From positions 1 through 34,773 of the forward strand of contig JAPLTE010000075.1 in NCBI GenBank assembly GCA_026398235.1: 34,773 nt of DNA, given 5' to 3'. The position numbers and the translations under genes were made by a program. The first letter of the stretch is position 1. Each line of letters opens with the position of its first letter. The DNA comes from Verrucomicrobiota bacterium. GTDB taxonomy: Bacteria > Verrucomicrobiota > Verrucomicrobiia > Chthoniobacterales > Chthoniobacteraceae. Of the stretch, positions 1 to 8,272 are shown piece by piece. The notes under the pieces were generated by a model. That model was not told the DNA's origin. It was given only the letters and a program-made list of their open reading frames with translations, and searched no databases.

Positions 1-43
1 AAATGCCAAGAATCTTGAAAAAATAAACTAGTCGAGGAGTTCC

Positions 44-160
44 ATGAATTCTCGTCGTGCGTTTCATCATCTTGCCTTTCCCTTTCTGCGCTCATCATCC
101 CGGCTGCATTTGGAGCTCTTTGGATCAAGCCATCCTAGTGCTCGTATCGGAGAGCGCTAA
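44..160 (+). CDS. Possible 38-residue small ORF, or a frameshifted signal-peptide gene
   Basis: An ATG at 44 lies nine bases after a GAGGAG ribosome-binding site, one of the few good ones in this window. The reading frame begins MNSRRAFHHLAFPF and then turns basic and serine-rich until TAA at 158-160. If two bases are skipped near 86-87, the next frame reads ALIIPAAFGALWIK and stops at 136-138. Joined to the first part, that would look like a normal hydrophobic signal or membrane segment. It could be a decayed small exported protein, a short leader peptide or chance. No family was recognised. Confidence 0.3.
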   Translation: MNSRRAFHHLAFPFLRSSSRLHLELFGSSHPSARIGER

Positions 161-256
161 AAAAATGGACTGGCATGAAATGCATGGCTGCTCCGCTCGC
201 CGGATGAATGTTCAGGCGCGGCACGCCATCCGGGCCTGCAATCCGAAACCTTCTTA

Positions 257-571
257 ATGAAAACAACTGCATTGATAATCCCGTTGGTCCTGGCCGGATC
301 GGTTTTCGCCTTTGCACAAGAGTCTCCCTCGCCGACTCCTTCCTCTCCCGAGTGGCGCGCCAAAGGCGGGGCCTGGAAATCGCTGACCCCGGAAGAACGG
401 GAGAAGCTCAAAGCGGCTCACAGGGCCGTGAAAAATGACCCGAATGTGCTGCAAGCCAGAAAGACATTCCAGGAAACCCAGCAGGCGGCGATGCTCAAGG
501 TGGATCCGACGCTTGCACCGGTCCTTGAGAAGCTGAAGGCCGCAAAAGAACAGAAGGGGAATCGCCCATAA
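257..571 (+). CDS. Small exported protein of unknown function
   Basis: The 104-residue product starts with a clear signal peptide: two basic-side residues, a hydrophobic run (ALIIPLVLAGSVFAFA) and a likely cleavage site after AFA at about residue 20. A Ser/Pro-rich spacer follows. The mature part is a charged, probably helical domain beginning LTPEEREKLKAAHRAV and rich in Lys, Ala and Gln. This pattern resembles small periplasmic helical proteins often found in Verrucomicrobiota, but I cannot name a family. The ATG at 257 is chosen because it begins the signal peptide. A terminator-like hairpin lies about 30 bases after the stop, so the gene is probably transcribed alone. Confidence 0.7.
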   Translation: MKTTALIIPLVLAGSVFAFAQESPSPTPSSPEWRAKGGAWKSLTPEEREKLKAAHRAVKNDPNVLQARKTFQETQQAAMLKVDPTLAPVLEKLKAAKEQKGNRP

Positions 572-599
572 ATAAAATCGCCCCAGCAGGATTCAAAGC

Positions 600-643
600 G
601 ACGGCCCAGTGCCCCCCTCCGGGCCGTCGACTCTTCCTTTTTG
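600..643 (+). terminator. Intrinsic terminator after the small exported protein gene
   Basis: GACGGCCC at 600-607 pairs perfectly with GGGCCGTC at 621-628 across a 13-base loop. A pyrimidine run containing five consecutive T follows at 631-642. The geometry fits Rho-independent termination for the gene ending at 571. The rest of the gap to 804 holds no gene I can support. Confidence 0.6.
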
Positions 644-804
644 CAAAAGGCTGCTCTCGTAAGTTCCCGGTTGAACCGGAGCTGCGGCGCAGCAACGCGG
701 TTTGCGGTATTTTCCTGAGTTGCGTTTGCCCTGGAGGAGACCACAGCAAGGTTTGACACCGGGAACGGTTCCATTAAACTAAGGGAAGGTTATTAACCGA
801 TTCG

Positions 805-1776
805 ATGTCAGAAAGTCAGACTTTGCAGTTTGAGAATGCCCGAGCGCTCCAGGCTCTCTACGTGGGCGACTTGAAGCTGCTCAAAACGCTTGAAGAAGAA
901 CTCGCCGTGCGGCTCACCACACGGGAAGGCTGGTTACGCATTGAAGGCCCGGCCGACAATATCGAACGAGCCCGGCAGGTTTTTGATCAATTGGAGCGCG
1001 CCCGCCAAAGCGGGATGCCGATCCGCCGCCACGAGTTTGGGTATGCGCTGCGCGCAGTCACGGAACCCGAAGAGGGCGCCAAACTCCACGAACTTCTCGA
1101 CACCAAGCTCGTCACCTCCCCCCGCCGCGCCCCGATCATCCCCAAAACGGCCACCCAACGCTCCTACGTTCAGGAAATTCTTAAGCACGACCTTGTTTTT
1201 GGCGTTGGCCCTGCCGGGACGGGCAAAACCTATCTCGCAATGGCCATGGCGCTGGTCGCCCTCAAAAAGGAGCAGGTGAACCGCATCATTTTAACCCGGC
1301 CCGCAGTCGAAGCGGGGGAGGCGCTCGGGTTTTTGCCGGGCGACCTCAAAGAAAAAATCGCCCCCTACCTGCGTCCGCTCTACGATGCCCTTCAAGACAT
1401 GCTCGAAGACGAGGAGCGGGAGCGCTACATCGAACGCGGCATCATCGAGATCGCTCCCCTCGCCTTCATGCGAGGCCGCACCCTGAACCATGCGTTCATC
1501 ATTTTGGACGAGGCCCAAAACACCACCACCGAGCAGATGCTCATGTTTTTGACCCGGCTCGGCGTGGACAGCAAATGCGTCATCACCGGGGACACCACGC
1601 AAATTGATCTCCCCGGCAACAAACGCTCCGGGCTTATCGAAGGGCTGCAAGCGCTCAAGGACGTGGAAGGGATCTCCTTCTGCACGTTCAGCGAACGCGA
1701 TGTCGTCCGGCACGAACTCGTGCGTCAAATCGTCCGCGCCTACAAGCGCCACCGTTCCGGGGATGTACGTCCCTGA
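805..1776 (+). CDS. phoH: PhoH-family ATPase (PhoH/PhoL type)
   Basis: This 323-residue cytoplasmic P-loop ATPase is of the PhoH-like type, implicated in RNA metabolism and ribosome maturation. Residues 1 to about 110 form the small N-terminal region typical of PhoL proteins. Walker A (GPAGTGKT) is at about 135-142 and Walker B (IILDEAQN) at about 232-239, followed by the TGDTTQIDLP block and the C-terminal RQIVRAY segment. Length and motif order match intact family members. The HD phosphohydrolase gene starts 28 bases downstream, the usual phoH-pgpH order, but ybeY, which often completes this cluster, is not present. The ATG at 805 is preceded only by a distant purine-rich GGGAAGG. Confidence 0.93.
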   Translation: MSESQTLQFENARALQALYVGDLKLLKTLEEELAVRLTTREGWLRIEGPADNIERARQVFDQLERARQSGMPIRRHEFGYALRAVTEPEEGAKLHELLDTKLVTSPRRAPIIPKTATQRSYVQEILKHDLVFGVGPAGTGKTYLAMAMALVALKKEQVNRIILTRPAVEAGEALGFLPGDLKEKIAPYLRPLYDALQDMLEDEERERYIERGIIEIAPLAFMRGRTLNHAFIILDEAQNTTTEQMLMFLTRLGVDSKCVITGDTTQIDLPGNKRSGLIEGLQALKDVEGISFCTFSERDVVRHELVRQIVRAYKRHRSGDVRP

Positions 1777-1803
1777 GGCCCGGCCTTCCTCTGCTCATTC
1801 CAT

Positions 1804-3371
1804 ATGATTCCATTTTTTGAACGTCAACGCCTCGTCAAAAAAGGGTTGGCATCGCCCAAACAGCGCCGTCGCCGAAGTTCCAGCGAAATCGCGCATCATT
1901 TGGAAAGTGGTTTTCCGGCCAAACTGTTGATTTTTGCTGCATTCAGTCTCGGGATCGGGGTGTTGATCTTCGCCGGCGATGAAACGCAAGGAATGGAGAA
2001 ATTCTTACCTTCGCGCGCAATTCCCGCCTGCTCCTCGTATTCGGCATTTGCTTTGCCCACCTCGGTTTTATCAAAGGCATTCTCGCGCTCACCTGGAGCG
2101 GCACCATTGACCGCGATTACGGCCCGCTGCTGATCCCGTTCGCATTCGCCCCGTTGGTCCTTTCCGTGCTGCTGGGGCGCAATCTTGGCATTTTTGCCGC
2201 CATTTTTGTCAGTCTGTGGGGAGGCATCCTGGTCGACGGGTTGACGCCGGTCCTCACTCCGGCGGTCTTCATGGTGATGAGCCTCATCAGCGGCTTTGTC
2301 GCCGTGTTCGTCACGTTGGAAGTGCGCAAACGCAGCCGTTTAATCTGGGCTGGCGTTTTTGTGGGCCTGACCACATGGCTCCTGGCGCTGATGTTCGGGT
2401 TGATCGGACCGATCGTCCTGGAGCTATTCGGCAACATCCACTGGAACCTCGTGGCCCTGCAAAGTTTTGCCGCGATTGCCAGCGGCATCTTGACCGCAAT
2501 CCTGGTCAGTGGAACCCTGCCCATCCTGGAAAGCCTTTTCCGCATCACAACCGATATTTCCTGGCTTGAAGCGGCGGACTTGAACCATCCGCTCCTCAAG
2601 CGCATGACCATCGAAGCACCGGGCACCTACCACCACAGCCTCGTCGTGGCGAACCTGGCCGAGGCCGCTGCCGAAGCCATTGGCGCGAAACCGACGCGAG
2701 CCCGCGTATGCGCTTATTTCCATGATATCGGCAAGCTCGTAAAACCGGATTATTTTAACGAAAACATCGATCCTCACAACAATCCGCACAACGAACTCGC
2801 GCCCACCATGAGCGCGCTTATCATCATCGCGCATGTGAAGGAAGGGATCGATCTCGCCCTCAAACACAATCTCAAACAGGAGATCATTGATGTGATCGCC
2901 CAGCACCACGGGACCACGCTCGTCTGGTATTTCTACAAACGGGCGCTCCAGCAGCAGGAAGATGCGCGCCAAGGCGGCAAAATCATGAATATCCGCGAGG
3001 ATGATATTCCTGAGGTGAGCGAAGAGAGCTTCCGCTATAGCGGGCCGCTCCCGCAAACCAAGGAATGCGCCATCATTTCGCTGGCCGACTCGGTGGAAAG
3101 CGCCTCGCGCAGCCTGGAAAAAGTGACCCCGCAGCGGGTGAACCAGATGATTCGCGATATTTTTGAACAGCGGATCAGCGACGGGCAACTCGACGAGTGT
3201 GAACTGAATTTACGCGAACTCAAGACGATCGCCGCGAGCTTCAAATCGACCCTCCTGAGCATGTTGCACAGCCGGATCGCCTACCCCAAGGAACCGCGCG
3301 GCGGACAGGTGGCTGAAGGGCGCGCAGAGCGGACTGTGACAACAGCATTGCCGCCTGTTTCGGCTGCGTAG
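1804..3371 (+). pseudogene. pgpH: PgpH/YqfF-type membrane HD phosphohydrolase gene, read in two frames
   Basis: Family members are membrane c-di-AMP phosphodiesterases. The N-terminal part (1804 to about 1990) reads in one frame: a basic cytoplasmic tail, then a transmembrane helix around LLIFAAFSLGIGVLIFAG. The continuation lies one base out of phase, open from 1983 (TGA at 1980-1982 closes it upstream). It gives NSRLLLVFGICFAHLGF and then runs into the downstream membrane helices and HD domain. One missing base, or two extra ones, around 1984-2015 would restore a single protein of about 520 residues. The large extracellular domain usual between the first helix and the seven-helix unit is absent. 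Either the gene is broken, the sequence has an error, or the downstream part is expressed separately. Confidence 0.7.
2154..3371 (+). CDS. Catalytic portion: seven-helix membrane unit plus HD domain
   Basis: This is the longest stretch of the PgpH-like gene in one frame, 405 residues from a TTG at 2154. Because the same frame is open from 1983, the TTG is probably not a real start. Residues 1-130 form several membrane helices. The HD domain follows: YHH at 159-161, the catalytic HD pair at 190-191 (YFHDIGKL), and further His residues at 227 and 251 that complete the metal-binding set. All expected metal ligands are present, so the enzyme domain looks intact even though the gene is split. The C-terminus after about residue 380 is a short unstructured tail. 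Confidence 0.75.
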   Translation: MVLSVLLGRNLGIFAAIFVSLWGGILVDGLTPVLTPAVFMVMSLISGFVAVFVTLEVRKRSRLIWAGVFVGLTTWLLALMFGLIGPIVLELFGNIHWNLVALQSFAAIASGILTAILVSGTLPILESLFRITTDISWLEAADLNHPLLKRMTIEAPGTYHHSLVVANLAEAAAEAIGAKPTRARVCAYFHDIGKLVKPDYFNENIDPHNNPHNELAPTMSALIIIAHVKEGIDLALKHNLKQEIIDVIAQHHGTTLVWYFYKRALQQQEDARQGGKIMNIREDDIPEVSEESFRYSGPLPQTKECAIISLADSVESASRSLEKVTPQRVNQMIRDIFEQRISDGQLDECELNLRELKTIAASFKSTLLSMLHSRIAYPKEPRGGQVAEGRAERTVTTALPPVSAA

Positions 3372-3687
3372 CGATAGACACCGGACGCAGAAAAGGTCTC
3401 GCGCAAAGAACGCCAAGGACGCAAAGGTTTTTCGTGTGGCTGAGGAGAGTTGATACACGCCCTGCCCTGAAGCTGCGTAAGTGGTATCGCCCTGAAAGGG
3501 CGGCGGAGTAAACCAGCCCAGGGCGGCGCTGCGCTCTGCCCTGGGCTGATTTTCTCTGCGCTTTCAGCGCGCAGGAGATGCTCCAACGTCAATCGCAATA
3601 TTCTATTTAACGAACCCTCCTACTTACCAAATCCCCTTTGCGTCCTTGGCGTCCTTTGCGCGAGACAATCAGCAGGCTCAGCGTTTC
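3372..3687. repeat. Intergenic composite repeat with inverted 9-bp-unit arms and internal hairpins
   Basis: No gene is seen in this gap. Arms at 3401-3427 and 3635-3661 are inverted copies (26 of 27 positions match). Each is made of three 9-bp units of the CGCAAAGAA type. Between them are perfect hairpins: GCCCTGAAAGGGC at 3489-3501, GCCCAGGGC/GCCCTGGGC at 3516-3524 and 3538-3546, and GCGC/GCGC at 3558-3570. A partial copy of the same arm sequence recurs at 8789-8807. From memory, similar sequences are dispersed in Verrucomicrobiota genomes. Confidence 0.75.
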
Positions 3688-6117
3688 TTACGCTTCAACC
3701 GCGGGCGATTCCCCCTTTTTCTTCACCGTTTTGGCGAGGTTTTCGCCGGTGCCGCGGCTCCACCAGAGAACGATGGGCGAGGCGATGAAGATGGAAGAGT
3801 AGGTGCCGACGATGATGCCGATCAAGATGGCAAACGCGAAGTCATTTAGCGTCGCACCGCCAAAGAAGAAGAGCGCCGCCACCGAAAGGAACGTCAGCCC
3901 GGAGGTGAGCAAGGTTCGCGAAAGCGTCTCATTGATGGACGCGTTCATGATGTCCTGAATGCTCCCCTTACGGCCGCTGTGCAGCCCTTCACGGATCCGG
4001 TCATAGACCACGATGGTGTCGTTGATGGAATAGCCCGCGATGGTTAAAATCGCGCCCACCATCACCAGCGAAAGCTCGCGGCCCGCCAGTGCGAACACGC
4101 CGACCGTAATGATCACGTCGTGCAGCAACGCGACGACCGCTCCGACTGCAAACGACAGCTCAAAGCGAACCGTCACATAGATCAAGATCCCGAGAATGCC
4201 CAGCCCGAGTGCGATGGCGGAGTTGCGGGCAAGCTCGCCGCCCACCAACGTGCCAACGTGGTCGTATTTGTGCTGCTGAAAGCCCGCCTGCGGCAACGCG
4301 GAAACAAGCTGTTTCTCAATGGTCTCCGCCGTGCCGTTGCGGCTGCGGATGGAAATGTAGTCGTTGCCACTGGCTTCATGCTCCTTCTGGACGACCGAAT
4401 CGGCCAGGCCGATCTTGCCAAGCTCGTTGCGCACTTGTGCTTCGGTCACGTTGCTTTTGGCCTGGAGCACGAGCATATCGCCGCCTTTGAAATCAATGCC
4501 GAAGTTCTTTTCACCGCGATAAATGAAGCAGGCGATGCTAATGATCATTACGGAAAGGGAGAGGCCTATCCAAAGGCGGCGTTTGCCCAGGAAATCGATG
4601 TTCATCTTATCGGAAATAAGATGGTGCATCTTGACCCCTTTCAAACCGAGGCTGCTGATACCCCAGTCGAAGCAGTTGCGCCCGACGATCATCGCAGTGA
4701 AGACCGAGGCAATCACACCCACGATCAGCGTAATGGAGAACCCTTTCACAGGGCCCGCTGCGTACCAGAAGAGAATGCCCGCGGTGATGAGCGTGGTGGC
4801 GTTGGCGTCAAAGATCACGGTGAACGCCTTCGCATACGCTCCCTGAATGGCCGCCGGGAATGATTTACCCGCGGCAAGCTCTTCGCGCAGACGCTCGAAG
4901 ATGAGGACGTTGGCATCCACAGCCAAGCCAATGGTGAGAATGATACCGGCAATACCCGGCAGGGTGAGCACGAAGTGAAACATCCCCATGATCCCGAGGA
5001 GGATGGCGACGTTGACCACCAAAGCGAGAATCGCGATCAAACCGGCCAGCCGATAATAAAGCGCAACCACGATCAAAACCGCCGCAAGCCCGAAGAGCCC
5101 GGCGTAGATGCCGCTGCGAATGGCGTCGTCCCCGAGCGTGCTCGAAGCGCTCCGCTCCTCTTCGACCACGACCGGCACCGCCAGCGGGTTTTCCAGGACG
5201 CTCGCGAGGTTGTGCGCTTCCTGTTGGGTAAACCGCCCTGTAATGGAAGCATTTCCGCCCCAAATCGCATCGCGGATCACCGGGGCGCTCTGAATTTTGC
5301 CGTCCAAAATAATTGCGAACCGTTCGCCGACATGTTTCGAGGTCAACTCGCCGAAGAGTTTGGCCCCTTCGGAGGTAAACTGGAGCGAGACCCCGTACCC
5401 TTGCTGGTCATACATGGGCGAACCGCTCTTCACATACTTGCCCTCGATATCGACCTTGCTGTGAACCAGCAGTTTGCTCTCCTCGGTTTTGCCGTTGCGG
5501 ATGGTTTCCTCTTTTTCAATCCGGTACCCGGGAGGGATGGGAGCCTGCCCCGCTTCAATCGCGGCAATGAGCTGTTCGCTTTGCGGGTGCACCAAACGGA
5601 ATTCCAGCTTGGCCACTTTCTTGAGCTGCTCGCGGGCTTCCGCGATCTTTTCCGCTTCAAGCCCGGGGATTTGCACCAGAATCCGGTCCTGCCCCTCGGG
5701 GGTAATCACCGGTTCGCCGATCCCATAAGCATCCACACGTTTGCGGATGACCTCCACGGCCTGATCCAGCACTTCCTTGGTGGGAACGCGCCCTTCTTCC
5801 TTCACCAACCGGATCAGGAACGAGGTGCCGCCTTTAAGGTCGAGGCCAAAGTTGATCTTCTGTTTATACTCGTATTTGAGCGGTTGAGCCGCGCTGGCCG
5901 CTTTGGCAGGATCCGAAATTTCAGGATGGATCGCCTGCTGTTTCTGCACCCGCTCGGGCCAGAAAGAGTCGATGCAGATGCCGAGAACAAGGAACGTCAG
6001 GACCGTGCCGAGGATGCGCCGACGCCTGGGAAAATCGGTGACGAAATACCAGAAGAAAACGATCAGGACCAAAAGGCCGACGAGGAAAGTCAGAGTGGGA
6101 TTGGAGCTCATGGACAA
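3688..6117 (-). CDS. secDF: Protein translocase subunit SecDF (SecD-SecF fusion)
   Basis: The 809-residue inner-membrane protein helps the Sec translocon pull exported proteins across the membrane using the proton gradient. The SecD half has an N-terminal helix, the FGLDLKGGTSF motif, a large periplasmic region and six helices with the GLAVDANVLIFERLREEL motif. The SecF half repeats this with FGIDFKGGDML and SINDTIVVYDRIREGL. The fused form is common outside Proteobacteria. The ATG at 6117 precedes a first membrane helix, and the C-terminus is a short Lys-rich tail. The gene is 33 bases downstream of yajC on the same strand, so the two are probably cotranscribed. Confidence 0.97.
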   Translation of the reverse strand: MSMSSNPTLTFLVGLLVLIVFFWYFVTDFPRRRRILGTVLTFLVLGICIDSFWPERVQKQQAIHPEISDPAKAASAAQPLKYEYKQKINFGLDLKGGTSFLIRLVKEEGRVPTKEVLDQAVEVIRKRVDAYGIGEPVITPEGQDRILVQIPGLEAEKIAEAREQLKKVAKLEFRLVHPQSEQLIAAIEAGQAPIPPGYRIEKEETIRNGKTEESKLLVHSKVDIEGKYVKSGSPMYDQQGYGVSLQFTSEGAKLFGELTSKHVGERFAIILDGKIQSAPVIRDAIWGGNASITGRFTQQEAHNLASVLENPLAVPVVVEEERSASSTLGDDAIRSGIYAGLFGLAAVLIVVALYYRLAGLIAILALVVNVAILLGIMGMFHFVLTLPGIAGIILTIGLAVDANVLIFERLREELAAGKSFPAAIQGAYAKAFTVIFDANATTLITAGILFWYAAGPVKGFSITLIVGVIASVFTAMIVGRNCFDWGISSLGLKGVKMHHLISDKMNIDFLGKRRLWIGLSLSVMIISIACFIYRGEKNFGIDFKGGDMLVLQAKSNVTEAQVRNELGKIGLADSVVQKEHEASGNDYISIRSRNGTAETIEKQLVSALPQAGFQQHKYDHVGTLVGGELARNSAIALGLGILGILIYVTVRFELSFAVGAVVALLHDVIITVGVFALAGRELSLVMVGAILTIAGYSINDTIVVYDRIREGLHSGRKGSIQDIMNASINETLSRTLLTSGLTFLSVAALFFFGGATLNDFAFAILIGIIVGTYSSIFIASPIVLWWSRGTGENLAKTVKKKGESPAVEA

Positions 6118-6150
6118 AAAACGGAGATTAAGACTGGGGGTGGCGAAAAA

Positions 6151-6471
6151 TTAAGACTCGGAAGAGGCCTTTACAACGGCTGCAATGGCGCCCTTGTCAA
6201 ATTCGAGTTTGACGTTGTCGGCCACCTTTACAAGGACGGTGGACTCTTTCACGTTCGCAACAATTCCGTGAATGCCGCTGCTCATGACCACTTTATCTCC
6301 GGTTTTTACGGCAGCGATCAGCGCGGCCTTTTCTTTGGCTTGCTTCTGTTGGGGCCGGATCAGGAGGAAATAGAAAACAACCCCCAAGGCGAGAAGCTGG
6401 ACAAAAAACCAAACGGAACTGGGTGCCTGCTGTTCGGCGGCGGCCAGGGGGACAAAAAGGTGGTAATTCAT
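6151..6471 (-). CDS. yajC: Preprotein translocase accessory subunit YajC
   Basis: This 106-residue single-pass membrane protein associates with SecDF. An N-terminal stretch precedes the membrane helix (FVQLLALGVVFYFLLIRP, about residues 22-39), which ends in the family signature RPQQKQAKE. The soluble domain GDKVVMSSGIHGIV follows. Length and layout are normal. The 200-base gap upstream (6472-6672) probably carries its promoter; the only structure I see there is a small CCGCAGGTGCGG hairpin around 6509-6520. Confidence 0.96.
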   Translation of the reverse strand: MNYHLFVPLAAAEQQAPSSVWFFVQLLALGVVFYFLLIRPQQKQAKEKAALIAAVKTGDKVVMSSGIHGIVANVKESTVLVKVADNVKLEFDKGAIAAVVKASSES

Positions 6472-6672
6472 AAAAGGTAACGCGGTTTGCTATTGCTCCA
6501 GTAAATCCGCAGGTGCGGAAAAAATGAGATGTAACTTATGCAGGGAATGCCCGGTTCGTCCACGGATTTCTTGAAATTGCGACCTCGCGACACTCCTCGT
6601 GAGGGCCCGAATGCCCCATTTCAGGCAAAAACCATCCTTGCTACTTCCATCGCGCAAGAAAGGCGACAACCA

Positions 6673-7263
6673 TCAACGCTCGAGAATTGATTGCGGCTGC
6701 AAGCGGTTCAGGGACTGGCAATTGAAGTCGGCGCTCAACAATCCGTATTCGACCACATCCTCGAATCCACGGCCTTCCTTAAAGAGCTGTTCCCGGCGAC
6801 AACCTTCATAGCGCATCCCGATCTTCTCCATCACCCGACCCGAGGCCGGGTTCGACCTAAAATAACTGCTCTTGATGCAGTGCAGCCCGAAATAGGCGAA
6901 CCCAAACGCGACCACCATCCGGGCTGCTTCCGTGGCGTATCCCCGGTTCCAATAGGGCACGCCAATCCAATAGCCGAGTTCCGCGTTCTGATTTTCGGGA
7001 TCGCACCCGAGCCCCACGCAGCCGATGAGCGCCGCCTCGCGCCGCAGTTCAATCGCAAACACCACCCCCTCCCCGGCTTTGAACATATCGGGGTGTTGCT
7101 GGATCCACAGGAGCGCCATTCCATCCGGATACGGGTGAGGGATATTCAAAGTGGTCGCCGCGACTTCCGGTGCGCTGGCAAGTTGCTGCAACCGCGGCGC
7201 GTCCGCGTGTTTGAATGGACGTAATACAAGCCGTTTCGTATGTAATGTCGGCTGGCATCCCAT
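6673..7263 (-). CDS. GNAT-family N-acetyltransferase, RimJ/RimL type
   Basis: This 196-residue cytoplasmic acetyl-CoA-dependent acetyltransferase resembles those acting on ribosomal proteins or small amines. It opens with the typical TKRLVLRPFKHADAPRL segment and continues through GCVGLGCD and ELGYWIGVPYWNRGYATEA, the acetyl-CoA-binding region. The NPASGRVMEKIGMRYEG signature follows near the end. I place the start at 7263 because AGGGGAGGGGG lies just upstream of it on the minus strand; an earlier in-frame ATG at 7293 lacks this. The gene follows a coiled-coil protein gene ending at 7294. The substrate cannot be read from sequence. Confidence 0.9.
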   Translation of the reverse strand: MGCQPTLHTKRLVLRPFKHADAPRLQQLASAPEVAATTLNIPHPYPDGMALLWIQQHPDMFKAGEGVVFAIELRREAALIGCVGLGCDPENQNAELGYWIGVPYWNRGYATEAARMVVAFGFAYFGLHCIKSSYFRSNPASGRVMEKIGMRYEGCRREQLFKEGRGFEDVVEYGLLSADFNCQSLNRLQPQSILER

Positions 7264-7293
7264 AAATCCCCCTCCCCTTGGTATGAGCTCCAA

Positions 7294-7761
7294 CTAGGTA
7301 TCGGTTGAGGGGGCGGGGAGCGCGTCTTTTGGGCCGCCGGAGCCAAATAAGCGTGAAAAGACCCGTTTGGGCAGGCTCTTTCCGGCATCTTCTTCCGCCA
7401 GTTCCGTTTGCGCCGCAGCCTTGGCGCTCTCCCACGCGGGCGCGAACCCAGGCACATTCACCATCATCCTCTTTTCGGCCCTGGCAAAGACCTCCAAATC
7501 CTGCTGCAAACGGCCTTCGGGCATTGCGTTGAAACCCGCCACGCGGATGCGCAATTGCTCGTTTTCGCGCCGAAGCGCCTCCGTTTCCTTTTTGATTTTA
7601 TGGGCCGAACTTGCGTCCAGTTCGAGCCGGTCGCTCAAATGCTGTTTGAAACGGCCTAGCTCCAGCTTGAGGCGAACCACCCGCCAGAGAACCAGCGCCA
7701 CGAGAAAAAGCCCGAGTTCAAGCCCAAGCGCAAACGGCTGAAAAAGAAGGTGGTAATCCAT
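7294..7761 (-). CDS. Membrane-anchored coiled-coil protein of unknown function
   Basis: The 155-residue protein has one N-terminal membrane helix (about residues 9-29, LALGLELGLFLVALVLWRVV). A heptad-like charged coiled coil follows (about 30-75, with KIKKETEALRRENEQLRIRV). The C-terminal half is less ordered, with a basic KSLPKRVFSRLFG patch and a Pro-rich end. The topology suggests a cytoplasmic domain tethered to the inner membrane. It lies between panD (16 bases upstream) and the acetyltransferase gene, so the three are probably one transcript. No family was recognised. Confidence 0.8.
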   Translation of the reverse strand: MDYHLLFQPFALGLELGLFLVALVLWRVVRLKLELGRFKQHLSDRLELDASSAHKIKKETEALRRENEQLRIRVAGFNAMPEGRLQQDLEVFARAEKRMMVNVPGFAPAWESAKAAAQTELAEEDAGKSLPKRVFSRLFGSGGPKDALPAPSTDT

Positions 7762-7776
7762 GGCGGGTAAAACCGG

Positions 7777-8145
7777 TTATTCCCCGGCGTCGGGTCCTTG
7801 GTAGCGGACCACGTTATTGCATTCGTCGAGGTGCAGAATCCGCGGGATGTGTTGGGCGGCTTCCTCGGGAGTGTATTGGCCGAAATTCATGATCGTCACC
7901 CGGTCCCCGATCTTGCCGAGGTGGGCCGTCGCGCCGTTAAGCTCAATGATTCCCGCGCCGCGTTTGCCATAGATGACATACGTCTCAAAACGTTCGCCGT
8001 TGCCCATGTTGCCGACCAGGATGCGTTCGTAGGGCAAGAGGCCCACCTTTTCCGCCAAATCCTCCGAAATAGTCATGCTGCCTTCGTAGTGCAGACTGGC
8101 CCCGGTCACGGCGGCGCGATGGATCTTGGACTTCAATATCGTCAT
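7777..8145 (-). CDS. panD: Aspartate 1-decarboxylase (pyruvoyl enzyme)
   Basis: PanD converts L-aspartate to beta-alanine for pantothenate and coenzyme A synthesis. The 122-residue protein shows the self-cleavage context HYEGS, with cleavage expected between Gly22 and Ser23; the serine becomes the pyruvoyl group. It also has KIHRAAVT near the N-terminus, IYGKRGAG in the middle and the NGATAHLGKIGDRVTIM block. The start at 8145 is set by AAGGAG six bases upstream. Two earlier in-frame ATGs (8151 and 8169) are less well placed. No other pan gene is in view. Confidence 0.97.
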   Translation of the reverse strand: MTILKSKIHRAAVTGASLHYEGSMTISEDLAEKVGLLPYERILVGNMGNGERFETYVIYGKRGAGIIELNGATAHLGKIGDRVTIMNFGQYTPEEAAQHIPRILHLDECNNVVRYQGPDAGE

Positions 8146-8169
8146 TTGCATCTCCTTACCATGAGCCAA

Positions 8170-8272
8170 ACCTCGGGAAATCGCAACCCTCAGTAATCAG
8201 GAATCCGCGAGGCACTCCTCTGAAGTGTTTTCCTGATCCTCCGTTCCTGATTTCCCACTCGCCTTCGCGCCT
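8170..8272. promoter_or_regulatory. Divergent intergenic region between panD and the HIT-family gene
   Basis: This 100-base gap separates two divergently transcribed genes and must hold both promoters. I could not pick convincing -35/-10 pairs. It contains the motif AATCAGGAA near 8196-8204 and, inverted, two TTCCTGAT copies around 8230-8253. This is the same 8-bp unit that forms arrays at 8971-9025, 9168-9207 and 20245-20276. Confidence 0.4.

Noticed and set aside
1980-2015. Programmed -1 frameshifting in the PgpH-like gene
   Set aside because: I find no X-XXY-YYZ heptamer in the correct phase at the crossover and no obvious downstream stem, so mutation or sequence error is more likely.
6445-7761. 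Similarity between the first codons of yajC and the coiled-coil gene (both read ATTACCACCTT after the start)
   Set aside because: The match is short, the proteins diverge at once, and both are membrane-anchored N-termini; probably coincidence.
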